From contig NW_019091495.1 in assembly GCF_001949145.1 (NCBI RefSeq), positions 1,119,955-1,134,957 of the forward strand: a stretch of DNA of 15,003 nt. Direction: 5' to 3'. The DNA comes from Acanthaster planci. Taxonomy: Eukaryota; Echinodermata; Asteroidea; Valvatida; Acanthasteridae. Of the stretch, positions 1 to 9,802 are shown piece by piece (position 1 is the stretch's first letter; the number at the start of each line of letters is the position of its first letter). Under the pieces are notes generated by a model that worked only from the letters and a program-made list of their open reading frames with translations, had not been told where the DNA came from and did not search any database. The position numbers and the translations under genes are program-made.

Positions 1-197
1 CCCCCACTTTTGAGGAGGCAGTGGCCTTTTGAATAATCCCCCACTTTTGAGGAGGCAGTGGCCTTTTGAATAATCCCCCACTTTTGAGGAGGCAGTGGCC
101 TTTTGAATAATCCCCCACTTTTGAGGAGGCAGTGGCCTTTTGAATAATCCCCCACTTTTGAGGAGGCAGTGGCCTTTTGAATAATCCCCCACTTTTG
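1..197. repeat. 37-bp minisatellite, five full units plus a partial one
   Basis: Five tandem copies of a 37-bp unit begin at 1, 38, 75, 112 and 149. Each starts with CCCCCACTTTTGAGGAGG and ends in GAATAAT. A partial sixth unit (186-197) ends in CCCCCACTTTTG. The copies look identical, which points to recent expansion or homogenisation. The array touches the window edge and may continue to the left. The homologous place in the other large repeat copy (9016-9064) has one full unit plus the same partial unit. There are no spacers between units. Confidence 0.95.
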
Positions 198-935
198 TGC
201 AGAATTATCCTACTTCCCAACAACTAAAACGCATTCAATATTCAACAAAGAAAAAGCCATAGATATTCCATTCTGAGGTAAGATTCTGCATAGATGTTTC
301 CGACACAAATTTATGCCACTGATCTCATTCTTTATCATTTAATCATAAAAAAGCTTTGGAAATTTCTAATAACACACATTATGTTTCTTTTTCTTGCGTA
401 AACGTTTGTCTAACTAATCAACTATTTGCTTATTAAACACACACCATTATGTTAAGAGTTGACACATAAGAAAACGCATCAATCTTAACTGACGGATTTG
501 ACTTTTTAATTTACGATTCAATCACTGTGTAGCACTTTGTACCTTTCTACATTACTAATTTTCTTCATGAAGAAATAATGGAATTATAGTAACATGCTTT
601 GAGAAGACCGAATCCAAACCTCATAGGAAAGCAAATGTTGGAAACATGACTTTCCTCCATATAATGTCCCTAAAGCAATTCTTCTGCATGTGCCCAAATA
701 CGTCTCTTATTACAACATTTTGGCCTGCTTAAATGTTCAATTCCTGCAACTGACAATTCTCATCAGTCTTCCTCTGAAATAAAGCTTAATCCAGGAGCTT
801 TATCCATCCAACAAATGGTAGCAAATCACGAGCTTTAGCATGGATGTACAGAAGGCATACCATAATGAGTGTGGAAGTAGACAAAGTTTGTAACTTAAGA
901 TTACCGATAGAGGGTAATGACCAGATTGGAATGAG
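198..935. other. Gene A 3' flank / probable 3' UTR, no other gene seen
   Basis: This is AT-rich sequence downstream of the gene A stop codon. It has no convincing reading frame or RNA gene. It is nearly the same as 9065-9802 downstream of gene C. Positions 268-340 share a diverged but recognisable segment (TAAGATTCTGCAT and flanking bases) with 5731-5791 downstream of gene B. Part of it is probably 3' UTR. No AATAAA hexamer in the minus-strand sense was found close after the stop codon, so the transcript end cannot be placed. Confidence 0.5.
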
Positions 936-3900
936 TTAATCTGTCAACCGTCTTAGAAGTTCTGAAATTTGTGCTTCTGCGGTCTCAAAAATTAAGTGAG
1001 AAAAATTGACATCGTAGAAGGAGAGCAAAATGTCAGTAACGCTCTTTACAAATGGCTCAAGACATTGACCCTTATTTTTAAAAAGTAGACTTTTTGTTGC
1101 TTGCCTTTCATTTAACATGTACCACTAAAGAATAATGCATCAATCAAATCAAAATGATTCTTGCTTTAACTTCAGATTATGAATCGGTTCCGGGCCGCAT
1201 ACAATTGCCGGGGGGGCACATTTAGAACAGGAAGGTATGGGTCACGTGAGCAAGCGCCTCATCTAATTCCGAGCTGAAAGACCCCTAAATAAATAAGAAA
1301 TTAAAAAAAATTATTTGTACAGTACTTTATTTTCAGTTGTTAATAATTGTTTCGTTAGAAAGAAATCCAAGGTTTAAAAGGGTTCACTTTACCAAACAAG
1401 CTGTATAATAGAATAAACGGACACGCTGACGGGCTCTTCAGATAAACTGTGTCCAATTTACTAGGCTACGTTTGGAAACAATGCGTGTGTCTATGGAAGG
1501 TGCCCTAGCCAAGACATTCAAAAGCGGCCTTTGTTATCAGCCAATATGAAGTTGTAAACTTACCGTAGAGCAGTAATTGGGAACGTTGAAATACTTGGAA
1601 GGATCCTTGATGTAAGGAGAAAAGTTGACATATCCCGCTAAAATCAGCGTTTGTCCTTGAAACAGAACAATGCCACAAATATACCTTGGTAGGCTTAAAT
1701 TCTGGAAGTGTTTCAGGAAGCTTTGATCCCACACATTCGAAGAAAGATTAATATAAAACAAATAAAGATGGAGTTATAACATGTTTTAGAAAATGAACTC
1801 TAAATGTCGACGTGAATCACCAAACGAACGAAAAGACAACCTACGCAAGGCTTTAATGTCTAATATGTAATGTGAAGACTAGAGTGTTTGAGAGATACGA
1901 TACGTGTACATGTATTTATTCATGGACATAAAATCGTGGCCTAAATCGTTCTTTGAGATTTCATATCAAAAGTCAAATTCTTGGGGTTACTTCTCTGTGC
2001 GCAGATACACGTTAAGTTTAGTGAAAAGAACCAATGTGATCTTGATTAATTGTTTGAAGCCTTATGACTTGAAATGAGCATCTGACGAGATTTGTCTCAA
2101 GATCAAAGACTGAAGTCCAACTTTACGAAGTACGCCAGTAAAACACTTGCACATCATATACATGCTTACTTCCTCTAAATGTCCCGAAGAGGGTTTCACC
2201 CACCGGGACACACTCCCCCTGGGTGACAGAAAGGGTCCCCTTAAGTACATCCCCTTCTGCGTTTACGCTGAAGCTGAAGGAATCCCCATCGAGCTTGTAC
2301 TCTCCAAGATAGAAAGGGCCATCATAGGTGGCGTTACCTACACAGGAGAGATTACATAGAGTAAGGCTGTGTCTAGAACAGGCTTCTGCAGTTACGGCTA
2401 GTCTGTATGTATTCACGTGTTATAATTAGTCCCAGTCGTACAGCTAAAGACACGACAAAACTGATAAGCAGCGACGACGCCCTACGGACACAGAGCATGC
2501 TCACATATCACGTGATTATCAAACAGTGTCAAATGCTGTCGGGGTTGGTGGTACCTCCCCGCCCGGCCGGGTGTAAACCTTATCGATATGAAAGGACAGA
2601 AAAGACAAATGGAGTGTATTATATTCCACTGTACCAACGCACTGTATTTAGTATGGGCAAGTCATGACTCGCAGTATCGACTGGGAAGCGCGGCGGATTC
2701 TGTACTATGGCCTGAAGCGCGGTGAGGAATGTTCGGAGCTTCGTATATGAGATATGTGCATTTTATCTCTCCTCCTTGAGCTGAATTTGTGCTCTCGTAA
2801 GTAGGACTAGATATACTATACTCTCGTTCCACTGACAGGGATCGTTGAGACGATGGTTTGACAAATTGTCAACGATATGTAACCCTCGTCTAAGATTATT
2901 CGATCAGGGAGCTACTTACTAGGAACGCAGTGGTCCATTGTCCTACTTGGGAGTGCTGTTTTCTGGCATGTCTTCAAAGTCAAGTTGATGGTGTACATGA
3001 CACCCTATTCGGGTTTGATAAAAGAAGAGAAAACTTTCACAAACATATTACCAAATGACGGAATGTGGCAAAATATCACAGCCAATCGTGAACGGTACAC
3101 TTAAATTTTCGTGAACAAATTTTTGTACTGAAGTTTTACAGGAAAGAATCGTGCACATGTAATGGGATTGTTAAGGTTTGTACACGACGCACAGCTCTAG
3201 TTCATGTTACGATGACTCTCCGCCTCATTTGTTGAGATAAATAGGAGTAATTTCAATATTTTAGATATTACACTAGTGACGATTTCCATATTCACGCTGC
3301 AAAGCATGATATCATTCAAGGCAGCACAGGAGTGTCTCAACAGCTTTAATTGTGTCCAATATATGCGTCCCACTTTTAAATGACTCGTTCGGACTATAAT
3401 TTGCTAAACATTTCGTCAGAACATAGTTGGTGGGTGATTTTGTACTGATGTTCAACTGACAATAAGTACCCTGTGTGATAACATCAAAAAAGCGCCTTCG
3501 TGCAACCGTTAATTGAGAGTGTTTTCTAAGAATTGAAAAACTCCAACCCTCTTTTTTCTTCTGATGAAAAAAGGAATTAAAGTCTTGTTTGTGTTGTAAC
3601 ACATATTAATCCGCATGACACAAGGTAAGGGGCTGAATATCAACTACGTTTGCTTTAAAAATCCATGGTGTCACTTGACACTGTTAAGAGAGCTATATTT
3701 GAAGCACTCCTATTTATAACCCCTAAAACGTTTGGGATGGCAAAAATTGAAAAGTGTGGGGGAAGATACCCGACGAGGAATTTCACGCAGTGTGTTACAA
3801 GAAAGCAGTTTCCATTTTAACCTTATTGTAGTCGGTGATGGTTTGATATCTGAAGCCGGAGGATTGAAGCAATGCACCCGTTCGTCTGTTGGTATAGTCA

Positions 3901-4508
3901 AAAGCCGCCTGCGCAGACTGCGTCACCGCCGTACCTTGTCCCGATTGGACGAAACCCACGATCTGACCTGGAAAGTATATTAAAAAAGGGGTGGACTCTG
4001 GGTTAATTAACAAAGATTCTTCGGAAGTTTTTCTTTTATTAACAGGTTATTTATCTGATTATGAGCATTGCCAAAACGATCATGCTCTACATAGAGCTAA
4101 AGGAAGATATCGGTTCGTGTGTATAAGTAGACATGCAACAGTTGTAGAGTGACCCTCTAAAAAATCGCTTAGAACAAAGAACGTATGAGTTAATGATGTA
4201 AACATTAACTTGGCAGCTTAAAAAATAGTGTTCATTATAAGAGTAGGCCCTATCTCATTTCAAAAACTACACGAATCGGAAAAATTGTAAAATGTATATA
4301 GAAGGTAACGAGCAACGACAGTCTTAAGTAGGTAGCCGGAAATTTAATTCAAACATTGGAATAATTTTCTTGAGGTTAAAAGTTAAGACTCACCCTCGTC
4401 GATTTCAAATTGGTCAGGGAAACAACATTTAGTATGGGCTTCGCTTAATGCCGCAGCGACCAGAAGCAGAAACAACACCGGTTTAATATCCATGATTACT
4501 GCCTTCAT
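936..4508 (-). CDS. Ependymin-related secreted protein, gene A (6 exons, 217 aa)
   Basis: The exons, in gene order, are 4394-4508, 3822-3967, 2920-3004, 2170-2337, 1564-1655 and 936-983. They total 654 nt and join without a stop; intron phases are 1, 0, 1, 1, 0. Residues 1-24 form a signal peptide with a leucine-rich core (PVLFLLLVAAAL). Ependymin-family marks follow: KCCFPDQFE (27-35), FDYTNRR, GVMYTINL then KTC, HCVP, GECVPVGE, and IKDPSKYFNVP ending in YC. Cysteines are at 28, 29, 100, 113, 158 and 200. N-glycosylation sequons are NLT (94), NAT (117) and NFS (182). The start at 4508 is the first ATG; a second in-frame ATG at 4493 matches the start of gene C and may be the one used. Family members are extracellular and bind calcium or lipid; the ligand here is unknown. 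The exon 2 donor is weak (AAG|GTTAAA). The exon 6 acceptor (TTTTTGAG|ACC) is the least certain junction. Confidence 0.9.
984..1563 (-). other. Intron 5 of gene A
   Basis: Phase-0 intron with donor ACG|GTAAGT and acceptor GAG|ACC preceded by a T-rich tract. The reading frame of exon 6 stays open upstream to 1118, so a longer last exon cannot be fully excluded. Around 1180-1250 lies a GGTTCCGG segment followed by a G-rich run. It recurs in gene C intron 5 (about 10050-10115) and at about 14806-14850. No nested gene is visible. Confidence 0.75.
3005..3821 (-). other. Intron 2 of gene A, long, no nested gene
   Basis: This is the longest intron of the gene (817 nt), phase 0. Its donor is the weak AAG|GTTAAA and its acceptor is AATAG|GGT. 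A 96-codon open stretch inside it (3312-3602, minus) has cysteines but is not kept as one frame in gene C, where the homologous DNA carries indels. It is best read as chance. The matching intron of gene C is 11901-12774 and that of gene B is 7411-7843. Confidence 0.75.
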
Positions 4509-4543
4509 GTTAGTGCTGTGCAGCGAGCTACCAAGGGCCAGAG

Positions 4544-4549
4544 TTTATA
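4544..4549 (-). promoter_or_regulatory. TATA-like box close to the gene A start
   Basis: The minus strand reads TTATAAAC about 36-41 nt upstream of the first ATG. It is conserved at 13489-13494 before gene C. If used, the 5' leader would be only about 10 nt for the first ATG or about 25 nt for the second, which would favour the second ATG. Confidence 0.45.
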
Positions 4550-4628
4550 ACACTTGATGGATCTATGATCAAACACTGCCCCGCTATCGGCTCTGCTTTT
4601 ATTATGACTAGTCTAGTTTCAACCAACC

Positions 4629-4636
4629 TATTTATA
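4629..4636 (-). promoter_or_regulatory. Upstream TATA box of gene A
   Basis: The minus strand reads CTATAAATAGG, a close match to the consensus TATA box, about 125 nt upstream of the first ATG. This implies a 5' leader near 95 nt. The same box is kept at 13577-13584 before gene C. No counterpart was found upstream of gene B. Confidence 0.55.
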
Positions 4637-4835
4637 GTGGACTTTTGATTCCTCTGGAGGGTAATGCTCGTGGGTTGGAATTGTTGTTGACAAGTCCATG
4701 GAACTGCCTCCTCTGTTTTTTTTTAGGTCATGTGACAATCAGGTGACTTGAACACCCAAACTCGGGATATTTCGGATAATGAAATTTCCTCAAAAAAGTT
4801 TCAAATTGTGAAATACATTTATGAAAGTAAACACA

Positions 4836-5071
4836 CATGGGCGTCGCGAGGGCAAGAGGGATACTTGCCCCCCTTGAAAAAATGGGGGGCACATTAAAAA
4901 ATGTTCAAAAAACGAAGTAAATATAAATCTGAGAAGAAATGGGATGAAAGTACCGGATTTACTTTAAATATATCACCACTAGCCCTAGCTTGCCCTCATG
5001 AAACTCTCCAGCCAATGGGGACAAAATGGTTTGCACTCCCCCCCCTCTGAAAAATCCTGGCGACGCCCATG
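4836..5071. mobile_element. Short non-autonomous TIR element (MITE-like), copy 1
   Basis: A 236-bp segment is bounded by perfect 12-bp inverted ends, CATGGGCGTCGC and GCGACGCCCATG. It has C-rich and G-rich runs near both ends and no transposase. Flanks are CA-rich on both sides, so a clean target-site duplication cannot be defined. The homologous element sits in the same place upstream of gene C (13798-14024), so it inserted before that duplication. The short frames crossing it (for example minus 4959-5255) are element sequence and not genes. Confidence 0.75.
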
Positions 5072-5639
5072 CACACATAGTGAGTTGTGGCATAATTTCT
5101 CTGATATGCACAGACATACTTTCCAGCTTCAAATTACTGCCTGATAATGAAACTGGATGATTAGATATGGTCCTTTTCAACGATACGCTTACAGCCCGAC
5201 ACGCAGCGCAGTGAGTGTTTTGACAATATTGTAAAAAACCTAGAAAATTATCCACTGGTCCCGTTCATTATGACCGAACAAACGCAATTTAACTTCAATT
5301 TTGTCACTGGCTGAGGTTAAGGTTTCTAAGGTGAAACCGAACATAGAACCGAGAAGTGATAAACATGTTCCAACGTAAGGAAACAGAATGGCGCCCCCGT
5401 CACCTTGACCAAACTTGAACAGTCAAATGTAGAACATCATCTGGCCTATTTCGCTTCTTTTGTTATAAGATTGAGTCTCCACATTCATTACTTTCAAACA
5501 TCAATACGTAACACTTTTGCCTCATCGAAAGAATCTGGTGGGCCATGGAACTGCGTCCATGGGTCTGACATAGGTTGTGGTATACACTGATTTTGAGACT
5601 TATTATTGACTTTTTTGATGATCAAAACAAATTCAGGCA
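5072..5639. other. Intergenic spacer between units A and B
   Basis: Positions 5072-5455 match 14025-14410 upstream of gene C and are the 5' end of the duplicated block. Positions 5456-5639 have no counterpart in the window. No gene, RNA or clear promoter was recognised. Confidence 0.5.
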
Positions 5640-6132
5640 GATTGTGAAGAATTTGCAGGATTTTCAACCACTAAAGTTTTTGCAATATCACTATTAAAAG
5701 GGAAAACCATTTTAAAAAGCGTAAATATGCCCTTCTGATGTAAGATTCTGCATGAATTTGATACACATTACTGATGTACATCTTTATCATGACCATCGAT
5801 TCCTATATCGTATATCTGGTACCCCCCCCCGCTTTCCAAATTTCCATTTCCGGGCAAGTCACCCCGCACCTTTTCCAATCCCTGTTCCCCCAATTTCCAA
5901 CACAGATATACGCCACTGGACCCGTTTTCAAGAAAAAGTGCCTCTAAATGTAGGATGAAGAATTGACTAAAAGATAAATCATCATTCATAATGTAACAAT
6001 TATCATTGTCATTATCAGCCGACGTTCTTCTTTCTATGCTAAGAGGAAAACTTCATCGAGTGTATGCCGTAGAGGCGTGGTTGTAGGCCTACATAGCCAA
6101 GGGTGTTGTTACTGTGCGGGGCCAGTCCATTT
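5640..6132. other. Gene B 3' flank with diverged similarity to the A and C 3' flanks
   Basis: From about 5640 (TGTGAAGAATTT) to about 5800 the order of short matches follows the DNA just inside 198-340 and 9062-9210. These include CAAC-ACTAAA, TTCTG-TAAGATTCTGCAT and CTTTATCAT. The flank of gene B is therefore an older copy of the same unit, without the 37-bp repeat. A C-rich run lies at 5821-5832. No gene is seen. Confidence 0.5.
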
Positions 6133-8573
6133 TTATACAAGTCGGATGAGTCTGGGAGTCACTTCCGCCATTTCCAGCTCATCAGTAGGAGTCTGTGGGA
6201 AATAAAACTTATGACATGAAATAGTGGAATACACGTACACATAGAAACGGTACCTTCCAAAAATAAACTCTGATTGCACAGAGAGACTTGTCAAAGACTA
6301 ATTGACTCCTTATCTTCCAACTTGCATGTGCTTTACATAAAAGATTTCCTTTCCAATATGCGTATCTTACCTTAGGACAGTAAGTGGGTATGTTGAAATA
6401 TTTCGTGGGGTTAATGATTCCGTGGGTGTAATTGACGTAGCCGATGTTCGCGATTAACTGAGCTGAAAGATATAAAAAAAGACAAATTTATTAACTCTTT
6501 CTTATAAGTGAGCAACAGTTGTCAGAATGAAGTACACGTGTGTACTGATAATCATGGGTCTCTACTGTTCGTATTGGTTGAATATGTTTGGAGACCAACA
6601 TCGTTTCACTACGTTTCACATCGTTTATTTTATTGGTATTTTGGTTCAGCTAAATACTGTTAGAGATATTTGATTGTGTCGGCAATCGAGATGTTTTCCC
6701 AAGGAAAACCAGCTTCAGTATGTTAGAGCCAGTAAAGGTGGGTTTTAAGAGTGACCCTGGACCCTCAGCTTTCAGAAAATACATCGATCCCTGGTCTCAG
6801 CTCAATGCATAAAATGAAAGTACATTTTGAACTGAGAGTTGGTCTCCGGATTGCCATTGTAACATACCGATCGGAACGACTGTCGTAGTGCTAACGGGAA
6901 TGCAGTCGCCCTTTGAAACAACCTCCGTTACGTTGCCCATAGACTGCGCCATGTAGAACTGGAAAAAGTCCACATTCAACTTTTTATAACCGAAGTAGCT
7001 CGATCCCAGAAAGCTTGCTGTGTCTGTTAAAAACACGACAAACGAACCAAACAACAATTAAAATGAAAACACAGACAAATTCGAGATGTATAGCATATCG
7101 GTAACCGCGATCACCTGAAAAGCGAAATCGATCTGAGAATTCGTAACTGTCAAGCAGAACATTAAGGAGTCACGCTGTGTGGAAATAATTTAAGGAATGA
7201 AAGACAGTTGACTAAAATCCAAGTTAAGACTTTTGGTATCGTATCTTCCCGTTTGTAAATTTCAATTTGGCACGATTGAAATTCTTGTTGGTTGATATGA
7301 AACATACACCACTTACCAGGAATACAGTGTGGCATTTTACTTTGTGGTGGGAGACTGGCCTTCGTACAAGTCGACACAACTGGACTAGACTGGATTGTAT
7401 ATTCTACTTCCTGGGTAAATGTAGGGATGAAACAGAACAGCAGTCATTCAAAACCACATTCACAGGTTGTGACACAACCCACAAATACGTTTCTTACCAC
7501 ATTTACTTGGTCTTTATGTACTTCCTATCACTGAACTATCACTGAAAACATGCTTCTGCAAAAAATGAACGTGTACGGCTTGTTATCCATGGCAATGCAC
7601 CAGATTGGAGTTTTTCATCAGTTGAATAAGGATTGATCTCATGCACAAATATTGTCCAACGAGATCAAACGACAGGGAAAAATCGCATCTAATGACCGCG
7701 GAGAAGAGTTAGTCATGCTTGGCCGGTCTCAAACGTACATTTCATGTGATAGCAATGTTAATACATGGTTAATACAGATACAATAATTTGTTTCAAAAAT
7801 TGAATACGGTCGACCTACGAATAATGTCGGTTGTATCACTTACTGTGTTATATTCAAGAAGTATTCGGAATTCAGTCCGTTGCCCCGCAACCATTTTGTA
7901 TGTTACCTCGGCCAAACGCCGTTTGGGATAATCATACGCAAGGTGGAGGTTTTCCTTTGAGACCGTGCCCTTACCACCCAAAGCTGAGCCAACCGTTGTC
8001 ACTGACAAATAAAAAACAACAACAGAGGATTAAATGTGGTAATACTGTGGCAGGTTTTCCGATCGAGCTACAAATGCGCGTTTAGGCCTACATACCAAAT
8101 AAATAGTATAGGCTTTCGCTAAGGCCTCATTTGACTCGGCAAAATGCTAACTTGTTGGAACTATTTGTTGTACTTTAAATGCCTAAAGAACCATGTAAGA
8201 AAGTGTCATAGGTAATGAATGACAGCATATTGGCCAGACAAGGACAAAGGGTTGTAAGGGGCGTGGACAAAAGGTTGCAAGGGGCGTGGATCGTTTAACG
8301 TAATTCAGCATAAAAACAAAATAGAAGAGGGAACTAATTGACAAGAGGAATGTATAATTTCACAATAATAAGACGGCTTAAAATATACTTTTATAATGTT
8401 CGAGTTAAGTTTTCTTAAGGAACAGATAGCAGAAATAGGGATATCCTCTCCCCGACTACAGTATATAACTTACCTGCGTCCACTTCGAAAACATCAGGCC
8501 AGCAGCATTTCTGCTGGGCCAGACTGGTTGCCACCACAGTCAGCAGCGGGAGTAGCATTAACTTCATACTCAT
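6133..8573 (-). CDS. Ependymin-related secreted protein, gene B (6 exons, 219 aa), divergent paralogue
   Basis: The exons, in gene order, are 8474-8573, 7844-8001, 7317-7410, 6868-7023, 6371-6462 and 6133-6192. They total 660 nt with no stop inside; phases are 1, 0, 1, 1, 0, as in A and C. Every donor is good (GTAAGT, GTAAGT, GTAAGT, GTATGT, GTAAGA) and every acceptor is CAG. The signal peptide is residues 1-19 (MKLMLLPLLTVVATSLA core). Family marks are KCCWPDVFE, AYDYPKRR, VEYTIQ, HCIP, GDCIPV, and NPTKYFNIP ending in YC. Cysteines are at 23, 24, 101, 115, 158 and 198. Sequons are NVT (148) and NYT (180). Exon 2 is four codons and exon 3 three codons longer than in A and C, and one residue is added between the two exon 3 cysteines. 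The tail (from residue 201) is basic and differs from A and C. No TATA box is seen upstream. This gene gives the clearest splice model for the family here. Confidence 0.92.
8002..8473 (-). other. Intron 1 of gene B
   Basis: Phase-1 intron of 472 nt. Donor GCAG|GTAAGT, acceptor TTTGTCAG|TG with a long T-rich tract. It carries the 23-bp direct dimer at 8244-8289. No other feature was recognised. Confidence 0.8.
8244..8289. repeat. 23-bp direct repeat dimer with GGGGCGTGG boxes
   Basis: Two adjacent 23-bp units (8244-8266 and 8267-8289) differ at two positions. Each ends in GGGGCGTGG, the complement of a CCACGCCCC box of the kind bound by Sp/KLF zinc-finger factors. The dimer lies in the first intron of gene B, a common place for enhancers. 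Binding is inference from the motif only. Confidence 0.6.
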
Positions 8574-8973
8574 GATGTAAGACGCCGGACAGGTTGGAGG
8601 AAGGGAGAAATTTGGTATGTCTGGATCAGAGCGGTTGAACTATTCGATTAATCCAACCCAGGATGACACGACACAATAATGACACAAAGCTAACGATGGT
8701 ACTTTGGTTTACAAGACCTAAGTCCACAGCTCGCACATGATCATGCGTGCAGATTTAGCAATCAATTATGCCAGATCGACATACTGACCTCTGTGTTGTA
8801 ACCAATCAGAAGCCTTCTACTAATTGCAGTGCAGAATCACGCAATGTAAAAAGGGGGGGGCGTTGCTACATCCAGATATTAATGTTAACTTTTCAAGTCT
8901 GCTTTCAAGGGAACTTGTGAGTTGACCTCCAAACCCAGATGTACGCTTACCATGTTCATGTATGTGATCCATT
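8574..8973. other. Upstream region of gene B, nothing recognised
   Basis: This 400-bp stretch holds the presumed promoter of gene B. Unlike A and C it shows no TATA-like box in the minus-strand sense within 150 nt of the start codon, and no TIR element. A run of eight G lies near 8853. No coding sequence was seen. Confidence 0.4.
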
Positions 8974-9064
8974 CATGGGCGTGAATCCCGGGGGATGGGG
9001 ATATTCAATTACCCGCCCCCACTTTTGAGGAGGCAGTGGCCTTTTGAATAATCCCCCACTTTTG
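8974..9064. mobile_element. Transposon-like fragment running into a single 37-bp repeat unit
   Basis: CATGGGCGTGAATCCCGGGG (8974-8993) resembles the ends of short G-rich non-autonomous elements common in marine invertebrates, as remembered and not searched. It begins with the same CATGGGCGT as the TIR element at 4836. It runs through a G-rich stretch into one full 37-bp unit (9016-9052) and a partial one (9053-9064). The minisatellite at 1-197 may therefore derive from the inner part of this element. Confidence 0.45.
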
Positions 9065-9802
9065 TGAAGAATTTTTCCTACTTCCCAACAACTAAAACGC
9101 ATTCAATATTCAACAAAGAAAAAGCCATAGATATTCCATTCTGAGGTAAGATTCTGCATAGATGTTTCCGACACAAATTTATGCCACTGGTCTCATTCTT
9201 TATCATTTAATCATAAAAAGGCTTTGGAAATTTCTAATAACACACATTATGTTTCCTTTTTTTGCGTAAACCTTTGTCTAACTAATCAACTATTTGCTTA
9301 TTAAACACACACCATTATGTTAAGAGTTGACACATAAGAAAACACATCAATCTTAACTGACGGATTTGACTTTTAATTTACGATTCAATCACTGTGTAGT
9401 ACTTTGTACCTTTCTACATTACTAATTTTCTTCATGAAGAAATAATGGAATTATAGTAACATGCTTTGAGAAGACCGAATCCAAACCTCATAGGAAATCA
9501 AATGTTGAAAACATGACTTTCCTCCATATAATGTCCCTAAAGCAATTCTTCTGCATGCGCCCAAATACGTCTCTTATTACAACATTTTGGCCTGCTTAAA
9601 TGTTCAATTCCTGCAACTGACAATTCTCATCAGTCTTCCTCTGAAATAAAGCTTAATCCAGGAGCTTTATCCATCCAACAAATGGTAGCAAATCACGAGC
9701 TTTAGCATGGATGTACAGAAGGCATACCATAATGAGTGTGGAAGTAGACAAAGGTTGTAACTAAAGATTACCGATAGAGGGTAATGACCAGATTGGAATG
9801 AG
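9065..9802. other. Gene C 3' flank / probable 3' UTR, no other gene seen
   Basis: Nearly the same as 198-935. In the first 350 bases I count about 11 differences by eye. No reading frame or RNA gene is supported. Confidence 0.5.

Larger units (their letters stand above)
1..5455. repeat. Large tandem-duplicated block, copy 1 (carries gene A)
   Basis: This stretch aligns by eye, in the same orientation and order, with 9016-14410. The alignment covers 3' flank, all exons, all introns, promoter, a short TIR element and upstream DNA. Similarity stops just after a shared CATCTGGCCTATTT motif followed by CGCT (ends 5455 and 14410); the sequences beyond are unrelated. The left end is cut by the window. 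Divergence is uneven: about 3% in the 3' flank and about 10% around exon 4. Both copies hold an intact gene, so this is a gene duplication and not a dead repeat. Misplaced haplotypes in the assembly are the main alternative. Confidence 0.9.

Noticed and set aside
1-197. Repeat array considered as CRISPR
   Set aside because: The 37-bp units abut with no spacers, and the setting is an intron-bearing animal genome.
2147-2359. Plus-strand frame of 70 codons
   Set aside because: Antisense shadow of exon 4 of gene A; the counterpart in C ends in a different frame context.
3312-3602. A 96-codon minus-strand frame with cysteines, considered as exon 3 of gene A
   Set aside because: The matching DNA in gene C is shifted by indels and does not keep the frame. 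A better exon 3 with good splice sites and family motifs exists at 2920-3004.
3732-3983. Plus-strand frame of 83 codons
   Set aside because: It is the antisense shadow of exon 2 of gene A. It has no splice or start context and is not kept in gene C.
5752-5989. Overlapping frames on both strands in the gene B 3' flank
   Set aside because: Proline-rich and glycine-rich content comes from a C-run. There is no family motif and no conservation in the matching flanks of A and C.
7267-7545. Plus-strand frame of 92 codons over exon 3 of gene B
   Set aside because: Antisense of a well-supported exon; no independent evidence.
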